Shown here: positions 44,661-57,800 of the stretch, piece after piece | Layout: every line of letters starts with the position of its first letter | How positions within the stretch are numbered: position 1 is the stretch's first letter | Source: Pteria penguin | Taxonomy: Eukaryota; Mollusca; Bivalvia; Pterioida; Pteriidae | Reading direction: 5' to 3' | DNA: 64,000 bases | Assembly (NCBI GenBank): GCA_035048485.1 | Contig: CM068585.1 | Location: 59,027,618-59,091,617, forward strand | Position numbers and translations under genes: made by a program | The notes under the pieces: model-generated | What the model saw: the letters and a program-made list of their open reading frames with translations, nothing else | The model's database searches: none | Told to the model about the DNA's origin: nothing

Positions 44661-44975
44661 CAGTCCTCTAACTTTGATATTAACAACACTTAGGGATTGA
44701 CTTTATCGCAACTGACCGTCCGAAGTCGGTATTGCAACTGACCGTCCGAAGTCGGTATCGCAACGCCACTGTGTTTAAGAGGTTGGTCACCTCCTGCGTC
44801 CATGTTGCGATATAACTGAAAAAAAAACTACTACTGAAAGCGACGTAAAACACCAATCAACCAACCAGTCCTCTAACTTTGATATTAACAACACTTAGGG
44901 GTTGACTTTATCGCAACTGACCGTCCGAAGTCGGTATTGCAACTGACCGTCCGAAGTCAGTATCGCAACTTACCG
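44560..44975. repeat. About 205-bp tandem duplication including the 3' half of a SINE B
   Basis: From CCACTGTGTTTAAGAGGTTG at 44561 the sequence repeats from 44766. It includes the SINE tail, CAGTCCTCTAACTTTGATAT and a sub-repeat, CAACTGACCGTCCGAAGTCG (several copies of about 28 bases). The head of the SINE is not duplicated. Confidence 0.9.
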
Positions 44976-45844
44976 TCCTAAGACATATCTTTTTGCTAAC
45001 ATGACCGCGGAGATACATGCATTTGCTATACAGGTGAGTGAGATCCCTACGCCTTTCTCTCGTAAAGTAAACTCATTATTCAAATGAAGGGTCGGGGAGA
45101 TGTACAAATGAAGGATACAAGGCGGTCGTTGGTACCCCAGTGCATTACAGAGTGGCACACACTTGCTCGTCTTTTACTTCTATCCTGTTTGATACTTACA
45201 CATGTGTATCTGTAACCGGATTTGCCTTTTGTTGATTGTGATCAGAATAGCACCGCGGCACTGTTACACGATATTAGAGAGAAAGGTTTTCCATGTAGAT
45301 AATGTACAAGGAAGGAAAAAAAGCTTTATTTTTGATATAAAGGAACAAAGACACACGGCGTGCAATAGCTTTATTATCCACATGTTTTCAAATAACTTAA
45401 ATTGATACGTCATGAACAAAAAAGTATGTTTATTGACATTACCTTGTAAATATTTACCCTCTGATACGCCGCCCCTAATCACGTGTACAATCTTTTCCCA
45501 CCAAAAACTGTAACGGGTCTGATTGGCTAACGTGGATTTATCATTATAAAATTTTATGACCATGACCTCTTTACGAGAATACACAATGTTTTGACACCTT
45601 AAAGGAGAAAAGAATACAAACAGAGAAACATAAAGAATGGGCAAGGGCAAGGTTCTTGCAGAGGGCTGGACTTAAGGTGCCATGGGCTCCTTATTCTGAT
45701 GCTGTATAGCAGTGACATTTTATATACAGTGTTAGCATGTGCTCTTAGGTGTGGAGTGTTGTAAGTGTGTGTATGTGTGTAGGAGTGGTGTAGGTATTTG
45801 TGTATGTTTCAGTCATTGGCAGCTAGTGACTACCCAAACAGGAG

Positions 45845-46312
45845 ACGCTTACATATTCCTACTCTCACATTGGTATCCGTTCATCTCCCCTAGTCTCGCC
45901 TTGGTTTCCGCTCATTTCTCCTAGTCTCGCCTTGGTATCCGCTTACATCTCCCTACTCTCACATTGGTATCCGCTCATCTCTCCTAGTCTCGCCTTGGTA
46001 TCCGCTTATCTCTCCTAGTCTCACATTGGTATCCGCTCATCTTAGTCTCGCCTTGGTATCCGCTCATCTCTCCTAGTCTCGCCTTGGTATCCGCTCATCT
46101 CTCTTAGTCTCGCCTTGGTATCCGCTTATCTCTCCTAGTCTCGCCTTGGTATCCGCTCATCTCTCCTAGTCTCGCCTTGGTTTCCGCTTACATCTCCCTA
46201 CTCTCACATTAGTATCCGCTCATCTCTCCTAGTCTCGCCTTGGTTTCCGCTCATTTCTCCTGGTCTCGCCTTGGATTCCGCTTACATCTTCCTACTCTCA
46301 CCTTGGTTTCTA
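45845..46312. repeat. 31-bp minisatellite, about 15 copies
   Basis: The unit is TCTCCTAGTCTCGCCTTGGT followed by ATCCGCTCATC. It lies about 265 bases upstream of the first SLC6 coding exon. Confidence 0.93.
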
Positions 46313-46577
46313 GACATCTATTGTCTACCATAATATCTGGTGAATACCAACGCTAGTGCACATTTGTTTCGTATTTTTTATGCTTCTAAATCACTGTATC
46401 CCGCTGGTATTTTCATCCGACACATCACCACTTCCGTAAAAGAAGGAATGTAATCTGTAGATTTCCACGTAGCAAAGATAAGTATTCCCTTGACAACGAG
46501 AGACCTTTCTTACTAAGGCCTGTGCTCCAATTTTATACAGATAAATCCAATAATATTTCTTGATCTTTATTGCAGAA

Positions 46578-49500
46578 ATGACGGAACCAGAAAAGCATTC
46601 TGAACCGGAAATGGAAAAACTGACGGGTGAAAGAGAATGTAAAGAACCGGAAGCGCTTTCTAATGACGGTACCGCCACTTCTTCAAGTGGTTCCGAGAGT
46701 CTAAAGGGCAAAGTTCACAAGAGAGAAGTGTGGGCACGCAAAATCGACTTCTTGCTGGCCTGTATTGGCTTCTCTGTCGGTCTAGGCAATGTTTGGCGGT
46801 TCCCTTTCTTGTGTTACAGGAATGGCGGAGGTAAGTCCAAGGCAGTGATGGCTGACCTCATTTATACATGTAGATTCAAAATGTGAATTTGGGGGGGGGG
46901 GGCTGTAGGGTAGAGAAGAGAGAGGTATGTTGAACCTGGGATTTAAAATCTAGGTAAGTCCAAGACAGTGATGGCTGATGGCATTTATACATTCAAATTG
47001 TAAAATTTTGGGAGGGGGAGAATTGTAGGGTAGAGGAGAGAGGTATATTGAACTTGGAACCTTTGTCTGAAATCTAACATTCTTCAGCAAAATTCCATAC
47101 ATTGACAAATTTATACCGTTGTCTAATATTAAAATGTTATTATGGTTGTATAAAATATTATACACTCGTGAGATAATTCTATGGGCATGCAGCAACCATA
47201 AACAACTTTCTGTGAAGGAGGATATCTCTAAATCCGTGCTCCCCAACCCCCGAAATAGGATTGAATGTTGTATCCCAAGGAAATAAAATGCTATGTTTGT
47301 TCTTACTCTATAAAAAGCGGTGTCATATACAACCATAAATTGTGATAAACAGACATCGTGAAATATACCGTCCAAGTTACATTTTTTTTTTTGTATTCTG
47401 TTCCGTGCAAAGAGGTCGCCCTTTCCTCTTTCTTGACAAGGTAGCGTTTTGTTATTATGTTCGATGACGGAATACAAATATATCGTTCTTTGGCGTTTCT
47501 TGATAAGGTAGTGTTCTGTTATGCTGCCCGACGACGCAATACAAAGGTACCGTTCTTTGCCGATCCTTGATAAAGTAATGTTCAGCTATGCTGTTCGATG
47601 ACGGAATTCAAAGATACCGTTCTTTCCTGTTTCTTGACAAAGTAGTGTTCAGCTATGCTGTTCGATGACGGAATACAAAGACACATTTCTTTCCTTTTCG
47701 TGAAAAAGTAGTGTTCAGCTATGCTGTTCGATGACGGAATACAAAGATACATTTCTTTCCTGTTTCTTGACAATGTAGTGTTCAGCTATGCTGTTCGACG
47801 ACGGAATACTTTTTTTTCAGATCTCCGTGAAAAGATACCGCTTTGTGCTGCTCCGCTGCACATTACCATACCGTGTTGTTACTCCTTATGTATTATGAGA
47901 AGTCACCGTTCAGTGTTTTGTGACATGTCTCTATCCACTGCTGTTCCGTGACAAGATACCGTTCGATGCCCTTCCCCCCACCTCTCTCTCCATCATTGTT
48001 TGACCTATCTCTCCGCCGCGGCCGCCATGCTATATTTAGTTTGGGATCTTAAATCAGAAATCAATGGATGTTGCATAATAATTGACAGACAGTTGAGATG
48101 TGTCATCCAGCTGTAAAAAACCTGTAACTTGTCTGGCGGGAAACTGGCGACGGAAAAATTTGATGACATTGACATTGAAAAGCTTTTTATGCTTTTTTCC
48201 TCGTCTGGGTTTCAAACAAACGCGGAACTAAGCAAAGTAAGTGCCGTAGAAAGTGGATTCATTGAAAAACACTGCGGATTATTCATAAACTATAGACATA
48301 GTTCATTATACAGTTGTGTTTCATGCTATGCAATATTTGTTATCGGAATGTGTTTTAGGGTCTTCACACTATAAATGTATCAATGGTATGAAAGAACGCT
48401 TTCGGTTGAATCCCCCCCCCCCCCCAGGCTTACGCTCCACACTGAACTTCGATCATAACTACATGTACCTATATAACAGGTCTCATTGTTTAGACAGTAT
48501 ATAAGGCTTGCATAATGAGCATAATTTATCTTATTTCTGGGCCAAATTCAAGCTAATTCAAGCAATCGCTGGTCGATATATATTGAATAAAATTCAAATT
48601 TTGATTACATGTAATCGGAATACACCACTTGTAGACGACCTTCCATGCAGTTGATTAGGACGTCATAAACGAGGAGGGTTAACCAATGAATAAAATTCTT
48701 TACTTAAAAAGATCAACAGCATTTTATTTGCTACACATGCTGTATAGTAGGATTTTGTAAGAGAGCCAATTGTAGGCAATCCTGAATTGGAATATGCAAT
48801 ATATCGTGTGCCCAGTCCGGCTGTAACACGCAGTGATGTACATTGTAGGCCAAGCCGGTACGGCCTAGTGGAAAAGGTGCTCGGCTCGTGACCAAGAGGT
48901 CCTGGGTTCGACTCCCGCCCTGTGCACACCGGTGTTCTGTCTTTCGGATGAGACAGTAAAAACCGAGATCCCGTGTCACGGTAGGCGTGGCACGTAAAAG
49001 ATCCCTCACTGCTTCGGGTGGGTCGGTGGAAAGGTCTAGATTTGTGTACAATGCATCAGGCAGATGCCGTCACCATATACGTGAAATAGTCGTGGAGTGA
49101 CGTAAAACAATAATCAATCAATCAATCAACATTGTAGGTCAATATGCGCGGATCAAGACGGGTAGATGGGAGTTTGGATCCACCCCGGAGATTCGACTAA
49201 AATCACGTTTCTTGTTATATTTCTTCATAAAATAAATAATTTTACGCACGAAAACATGGAAGGACCCCATCCCCCTTTCCCTACGGAAAATTCATTTGGG
49301 GTGGACCCTCTATAAACAAAATTTCTTGATCCGCAACTGGTCTATACATAATTATTCAGGTAAGGTCACCTCGTGAGCCAGGTTTCGGGTCATGTTAAGT
49401 TTTCGCCATAATGACGTCATCTGGTGAAATAAATTGATAGAATAGTTTCTAAAGTTGTATATTATTCTATAGGAAACTTTCCCTAAGATATGTTGAAAAC

Positions 49501-51774
49501 ATGGCAATTGAACTTTGAGGGTTGTTAAAGATCCTTTCCAGGAAACTGCGCAACTACCGATTTGGTGGGCAAAATCATCACTGTATAAAATCATCAGTGT
49601 TCCTACAAAATCATCAGTGTTCCTGCAAAATCATCACTGTTCCTACATAATCTACAATCTACAAACTACTTCAGATCTACAAACTATACAGTATAGTACA
49701 AGAAACTTGTCCACGCGCGGATCCAGAGGGGTGGACGGGGGATCTGGACCTTCCCTGACATTGGGCGAGAAGTACATGGGTGGATCCGCTCTCGGAAAAT
49801 TCATTTGGATGGACCCCTCTCGACAGAATTTCTAGATCCAGCTAAGCCCGAGTATGACCGATGACATACTTTGCGAGCTAGACCACTTGCGCCTAAAGGC
49901 CAGGCAACATTTAGTCACTTGTATCCAGCGGCCGGACATAAACTCAAATTATATGTATTTCAAAATTCTCTTCAACTTTCCCCCTCCAAACGGAATATTA
50001 ATATTTTGGATTATATCTTAAATAAAATTTTGAGAGAAAAACCTTTTAGAATTCAACACTTTATCTGTTGAATTATCAGAATATGGTAAAACCCCGTATT
50101 CTGACATGTCTCCGTGTATCTACAATAACAGTTAGTTCTCGTTAACTCAGCCACAGAATTTGAATTTATGGTTAAGTCAACCATGTTCCTGAAACGCACA
50201 GAAGATTCGTCAAGAAATCAATTCGGACTCCTGTCAGTTCAAACCTTTTTCTCGGGACCTGGAAGGTTATTTATTCAGAACAAAATGTATAACAATACAT
50301 ATAATTTATTAAACGAAACATGATCTATAACACTATTAATTATTGAAAGACATATTTCTTTCACTATATATATTTGTATTTCTCTGTTTTGTTCGTTTTA
50401 GGGGCCTTCCTGATCCCCTACTTTCTGTCTGTCCTGCTGGGAGGAATCCCTGTATTTTTCCTAGAGGTTTCCCTGGGACAGTTCATGTCGGAGGGAGGAA
50501 TAGGTACCTGGAAGATCAGTCCATTATTCCAAGGTAAGACATCATAATCTATGTGGCAAATACATGATTTTAAAATTGAATCATCGATTTTATAAATTTT
50601 CCAGGTTGCCCAAGGGTATCTCGTTTGTATAAGGTCTTTATCAAATGACCTATTTGTTTACGCAAATCTGCACTTAGCGGTCAGAATCAAATTTCTCTTT
50701 ACAGTCATCGTTCCTGACATGATTTTAACCTGGCTTGTTGGCGTAATATTCGGTAAACCTGTCTTCAGTTCTGATGGGGCGTAGCAATGGGACAGTACTT
50801 GGCGTCAGTCTATAGTAAATTGTATAATGATACAACGGGAACAGTCGCTTTGCAGAGATTCCGAATTCGGATTCGGAATCCAAAAACTGCAAGTTCAAGG
50901 TCAGGGTTCGTCGAACAGCTTACACCAGAGTTTCCACATGTGATGTCACTGACACTGTCAACGTTAATAACCATGTTTATAACTCTCGGCGGACTTTTTT
51001 CCATTACTACCATGTAAACTTAATTTACTTTTTGAGAAATTACTCAGTAAATTTAAACAACCAGCTGAATATTTTAAATAAAACATTATAAGATTCGATG
51101 CGATGAAATTACAAAATAATGTGAAAATTGAAATCAAGCAGTTTTGCATTGGCAGAGATGGATAAATTCCGAGAGTAGAAATCCATTGAGGGCGATAACT
51201 CTAGCCAGTTTGAGGAAAACAGGGCTGAATGGGAACTCTATATGCATGTACTCCTCAATATACCTCATTGATTATACATCGTTATTACATACATATTCCT
51301 TCATTATATATGCCGCATTGGTAAGCGTGATCGATCTCGAAGTCGTATCATGGATACCACATGGTTGATTATCAGGATATGTTTATCGCCTCTTAGTACC
51401 TGATCCCGACTTTTTCTTATTATCGGGGTCATATGTCAACCATACCTTATCCTGTATTTACCAAATGTTTTGCTGTTTATGCAGTGAATAATCGCTATGC
51501 CATAAATTAAATTATGACATAAATGACGTGTAAACATGTGATAAAACGAATTTCAAATGGATTTTCATTTCATACGGTATTTATGAAACTTGTGTGTTTT
51601 ATATCCCCTAGACGACACTCGGGGATATAAACAAACAACTCGTTTCATAAATACCGTATGAAATGAAAATTCATTTCAGATCCTATATTTACGTTTTCAG
51701 ATATGGTTCTTTTGAATGTAAAATAAACATTGATTAAATTTGGTGAAGCCTGAAGTGTGGTGCAAAAAACCCAA

Positions 51775-51813
<39 letters not shown>

Positions 51814-54800
51814 ATGAATAAAAAAAGTCAGTTGATACGGAGAATGTTCAACAGCAGGTTGCTGAACTTTCGTCACCTGTTTACTTCTATTAGTTACCTA
51901 GCATTACAAAACGAGACATTCTTCATTATTTGTTTACGTTCGGTTATTCTGCCTTACAATTACAAGGAGACATATCTGAATCGATAACGATCAAGTCTGT
52001 CTATCTGATCAATGTAACCACTCCACAAAGCATTGTTGTGTACTATTGTTATACAACAGTATTGATCTGAATGGGTGTATCCAAGTATGGAATTCTACGA
52101 TCCCGTTATTTCTGACGGTAATCAAACATTGGATATCCCGAACCCGTCATTTTCTGACGTTTATTGATTTAACCTTCTGATTTTGTTTAATACCCGGCGA
52201 TTTTATGAAATAGATAACGTCTTTAAAGGGAATTCTTCCATTTAATGTTCATTCATATTTAGTTGAGCAGAAGTCATGTACGTTTGGTAGCTCCTAGACA
52301 CGATACACGAGCACATAGTGCATTGCCCAGGACTGGGTTGATATTTAAATGAGAACGAGTACCTTTGTTTTTATAAACATTATCTGAACTCGTTTCTACT
52401 TACTTCTCATTGTCTATAGTCAACTGACACTGAAGACCACCCTAAATAGGTCACCCAGTTGTATAAAATGTACAAAAATTCTGGAATGGGATACCACAAA
52501 CACAAAAATTTTGAAACTTTAGTATCAAGTTTCGCTGCCGGAGTCACTGACCTGGATAGACATTTCAGACACCGCATCACTCGTGTTTCAGTTACTTAGT
52601 CCCCGGTCGAAATGAGCAGTAGATAAAATCATGTCTGCTTCGTTGGATGATCCGTTCGTTTTTCCTTCCTTGCGTAGTTAGAGAGCCCTTTGCAAAACAG
52701 AACTGAGTTATATAAGTCTATAATTGTTATGATGCTAAACAGTACAGAGATATCGAAGCCATGAACGGAAAATAGAAAATAGTGAACAATGATTGATCAT
52801 AAAACCCCGAAAGAAATAGAGGTGGGATCAGGTGCAACAGAGTTAGTTGTAATATTTCATATTCAACGCTTGCACATTTTGTGCCGCATATGGGTAATGA
52901 CATATTAAAATATTGTTATTCAAAGCAAACAAACATTGATGGATTTATTCGCCTTGTCGTACCACCCGCATCTAAAAGTCGCGCTAACGACCTTTGCCAT
53001 ATATGAACAATGTCACCATGTAAAGAAAAAGACATTACGTTCAGTCCGTATAATAAATTTTCCAGAACTTTGTGGTGATTCATTGTTTTGCACTACAAAA
53101 TATATAACGATAGTTTTAAAGGTGAGAGAGGTCACAGTTTGACGTCACACAGGCTATTTGTGTAACAGGTCTTATGGACAAAAACTCTACCGCTCGAAAG
53201 GCCAGAAAGCGTTACGTGACGTTGACAAATGTTATAGACCAGACTTTATATATTTTGTCACCGAGGAAAGTTAACGATTTCGTTGATGGCGGTGTTTTAG
53301 ATATTTACACGAAGTATGACATATCCGGTTTCGTTGCGAATAATGGCTATTGGTTGCAAGGGGGGTGGGGGGGGGATGGGCTTTCGATATAATTACTGCC
53401 AGAGGCGCCAGCAGATGTGTGGTGGCCAAGGAAGTAACATATAAATCCCAGTATTTGTGCAGGAGGGAGCCGAGTGGTACGAAATTACATGGTGTCGAGA
53501 GGAAAATAGCTTCAGATGCTGTTGCGGGCGTAAGCTGAGAAAGGCCTGACACTTGGTACAAAGATTACGCCTTGACACTCGCATTTGATTTATCTTATTT
53601 TCTTCATTGTCGTTCAACAAACAATTGGATACATTCTTTCATAACGATGTCTTCTCGTGTAATGTTACTTTTTAACGTTTCTTTAAGATTTCGCACAAAG
53701 GTTGAACCGTACATATCAAGTTAACCAATTCATCACTTTTACTTCTTGGGGTTTTTTTCAGCGTAAATTATAACGTTTACTTCTTAAAGCGACAGAATGT
53801 GACTGTCGCGGTTTTTATCGTGACGAATTCTTTAGACTGGCGTAATAATATCTGTAAAAATGTGTAATTAGGTCGTTGACTTATGTTGGTATTGTTTACT
53901 AAGCAGTTATGGCGCAGTATGGTGCTGGCCTTCTTTTTTCTGCTTTTGATTATAACATTTTGTGCCACTATAGCCTTACTAGGTATAGGTTACTAGGTCG
54001 CATCCCTTTTGGGTGTTTAGCGTTGCTTCTGGGTTTAACCATACTTGACCTACAATACCCGAAGTCGTGCACCCAATGCCAAATCTTACATTTAAGAACT
54101 CGCACTCTGCTTTTTGGCACACGCCTTATAGTAATATTCATAAAAAGTGTAACACGGAGGCACTATACAATCCTAGTTGCTATGATATGTACTGTGAATT
54201 ATCATTCTTTTTTTCAGGCATAGGTTGCGCTAGTACAATCATAGTATTTCTCCTAAACTGTGAATACAACATCATCCTAACATGGGCATTCTATTACCTG
54301 TTCTCCTCCTTCACTTCTGTGTTGCCATGGTCACATGGATCACATGACTGGAATTCCCCCCAGTGTCGTTTAGAGGCAGCCAATCAGATGAAGTTACAAA
54401 ATAACGGATCGGCTAACTCCTCTTATACCAGTGACAACGTTACTCAAATTGTCACCTCATTGATTGGCTCTGTCACTAATGTGACATCAAATCATACCGC
54501 AGTCGCAGCGTGTGATCCAGTTACAGAGTTTTGGGAGTAAGTATTGTGATTCTTATACAAATGAAAATACAAAATGAAAGTACTATATTAGTTTTAATTA
54601 TACATACTCCACACCGTAGTTGATACATTAAAACTTAGTCTACCACTTCCAAGTTCGGCTTTCCAGTATTATAGTTCCCTATTCTTTGGCTATTTAAAAA
54701 TATTAAGATAAAAAATACAAAATGAAAGTACATTAAGTAAAATTGAATAAGATATATGTTGTAATGAAACTGCATGCATGTCATGCTGGTTACTAATTAG

Positions 54801-57800
54801 TGAAGCTGCTCGTGTGTACATGACAATATTATCCAGATTACTATGTCAAATGTTGGGAATAAATTTATGTTATGCCGTATTAGGGCCACACTAGTAGCCT
54901 AATACTTATTACAGGGCCCTCATCTGTGAGGTAAGACCTAACTAGGCGAAAGTGTGACTTTAATGCAGTAGGCAGTCCCTTGAGGTTCAGAGAAAAATAA
55001 AATCAGAGAAAACGCAAAAATAAAAGTCAAAATAAATAAATAAATAAATTTTATTTTAAAGTATCATTTTCCAGTACGACATCAAGGGACTGTCTATATA
55101 TAGATCATTTTGGGTTTTAATCATAGTAAAATCTTAATATTTACGCATTTTGTCTCAGTAACTTCAAACTAAAAAAATGAATATTTATGTATTTTTGGTC
55201 TATATATATAATATTATTGCAAAGAAAAACGTTATCTCTATGATATCCACTGAAGTGATCTACCATGATAATTCTATTCAAACAGATTTATTCAAAATAA
55301 AGTTAAATTCCATGCAATTATCAATTTTCAAAGTCATTTCTTAAACCATTTTTTATTCTCTGTACATTGCTTTGGTCCGGTTATTGTACATATGTTGATC
55401 TGCTTTCAATTCTAAGAAAAATTTATATTAAATTGATATTCGATTGATTATCTTTGCTGCTATTTCATATAATATAAAAGGCATGCTGATTCATGAAAGA
55501 GGACATACACACATTACGATCTGGAAGTTGTATTATTAATTAATTGTCTTCAATTGTAGAGTGAGGCACTTTGTGTATTCTGAAAAAAAGAGCATATTTA
55601 ATTATCAAAAAGATATATTAAAAATATACACGAATGTATGAAAAGAAAAACATGAAAATAAATCCATAGAAGATAACACAAAATACAGTTTTGATAAAAA
55701 TATTTTCTTCATGGAAGAGAACTTAAAAATTGGCAACATATGATTCGATAGCTATTTCTTCCACCTAGAGTACCTTCACCTATGAAAACTTCAAATAAAT
55801 CTGATAGAAACATAACCTACCTGAAGCCTGTAGCGTAATATAATGACGTCATAATGCACAAAGTGTCACATGTTTAGGATTTCAATCATCGCTTTGTTTC
55901 CAGTGATATTCGCGTTATACCAAAGTCCGATAACTCTAGTTAGGTTCTGCGCAGTCGCATACATTGTCATACAAGTCAGTAGTCCTTGGACCCAACCCCA
56001 CACTTCTGGCTACACACAAAAGTACAAAAAAATTATTATATGGCCATATTCTATTTTGGTACGATCATTTTCCATATTTATGAGTCTACCTCCATATATA
56101 CGCTCAAATTAAAGTGGGTTATGATCATACATTGTTTCCATTTTTGTAGCCATTTTCAAGTCATTTTCCATATTTTATTGTAATTTTCCATGTTTTGTAG
56201 ATTAGAGTCATGTTACTTATTTTTCGGCCTTGCTCTATAACATTTGTGTTTTCAGTTCATATGGTCATATATCATATGGTTTAGTTACTTTCCATGTTAT
56301 ATGACCATAGTCCATATCATATAGCCATATGATATATACATGTAATTATGTTCCATAAATAACAGGGAACACGTTTCATCTTCTATAGTCATGTCTCATA
56401 TGAATATATATGTATATCATATTGTAATATATCATATGCTCATGATCTATAGTCTGTTGTCACTACTCTATATATAATATATTCATGCCCTATGATATAA
56501 TCATATACTGTATGGTATGATTATAGTCCATATTTGATAGCCATATGCTTTATACTATATATTATTATAGTATCATTGTCCATATTCCTTAGCCATAATT
56601 CAGTATGCTCCATATGTCTTGATCATATATGGTCATATAATATTTTATGGTCCTATGGTCATTGATGTTTCTATGGTCCAATGCATGGTCATATTATATT
56701 GTTATGACCTTATGCATGGTCATACAATATGTCTATGATCCTATAGTCATATTTTATACTTCATGAATATGCTCTATTGTCTATGGACATTAAGACAATA
56801 TCCCATATAATAAAGACATATGTCTTACCTATGTAGTCACATTCTTTATTATAATTATTATTATTGATTATCATCATAAACCAAATACACTTGTATCTTT
56901 GTAAGACTGCTTGCTATCTGAAAAAGGTTTGAAAGTTTAAAGAACTTGAAATTAAAAAAAAAAAACACCACACACAAACCATTGTCACGACTGTGTGTAT
57001 CAATACGCTTTGTAATGAATTATGAAATGAAACGTGGCGAAAATATCTGTATACATGAACAATATGATGAAAAAATTATGGTGATCTCATAAATAACGGT
57101 GCAAAACTCGACGAAAGCGATATAGTGCCGGCCATGTTGTATAAAGTGAGTGCACATGGTGAAATGGCTTTTATAGATCATGTGAGTAAGATCACGTAGT
57201 GTTCGAATGGTTTCCACATGAGATGAACGTGCTGGAGAACGTTTAGTTTATCGCTGTGACAGTGTTGGAGTATTCAGATGATAGTTTCGCCATTTTTCAT
57301 TCCAATTCAGTTCAGTTTTGTGAAAATGGTTTAAATGGTATTTCCTAGAAAATGGTCACACGTTAAGATACTTTGGTATAGAACTAATGAAACGTTTTAT
57401 TGGCATCGATACAGAACTCTAATAATTAAGGTGCTTTGACTTAGGAGAAACTCGATAATACATCGGCTCGAATGATCTCTGTCTAAACTTATATGTCTGA
57501 TCACATTTCGCGAAAACTTTTTGTATTAAGAATGAAAAGGTCAGCGATCAGTTGGGATCTATGCATTATCGAGGGTCGATATCCTTCCACATCTTGAAAT
57601 ATCAAGAAATGGCATTAATCAGAGACGAACAAACTTCTTACGGAAATGTAAATAAAAAGTTATATTTTGAATTTTGATAAAGTGCTTAAAAATTTAGACA
57701 ATATAAATGTCATAGCTTGGTAGTGCATGTCCTCTTTGTATACGATTGTACACACAAGCAGTTGTTACTAATATTTGATACGATAAAAGAAGAGAATAAT

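Noticed and set aside
53271..53561. 96-codon minus-strand open frame
   Set aside because: Overlaps other open frames in both directions and a G run. No recognised family or splice signals.
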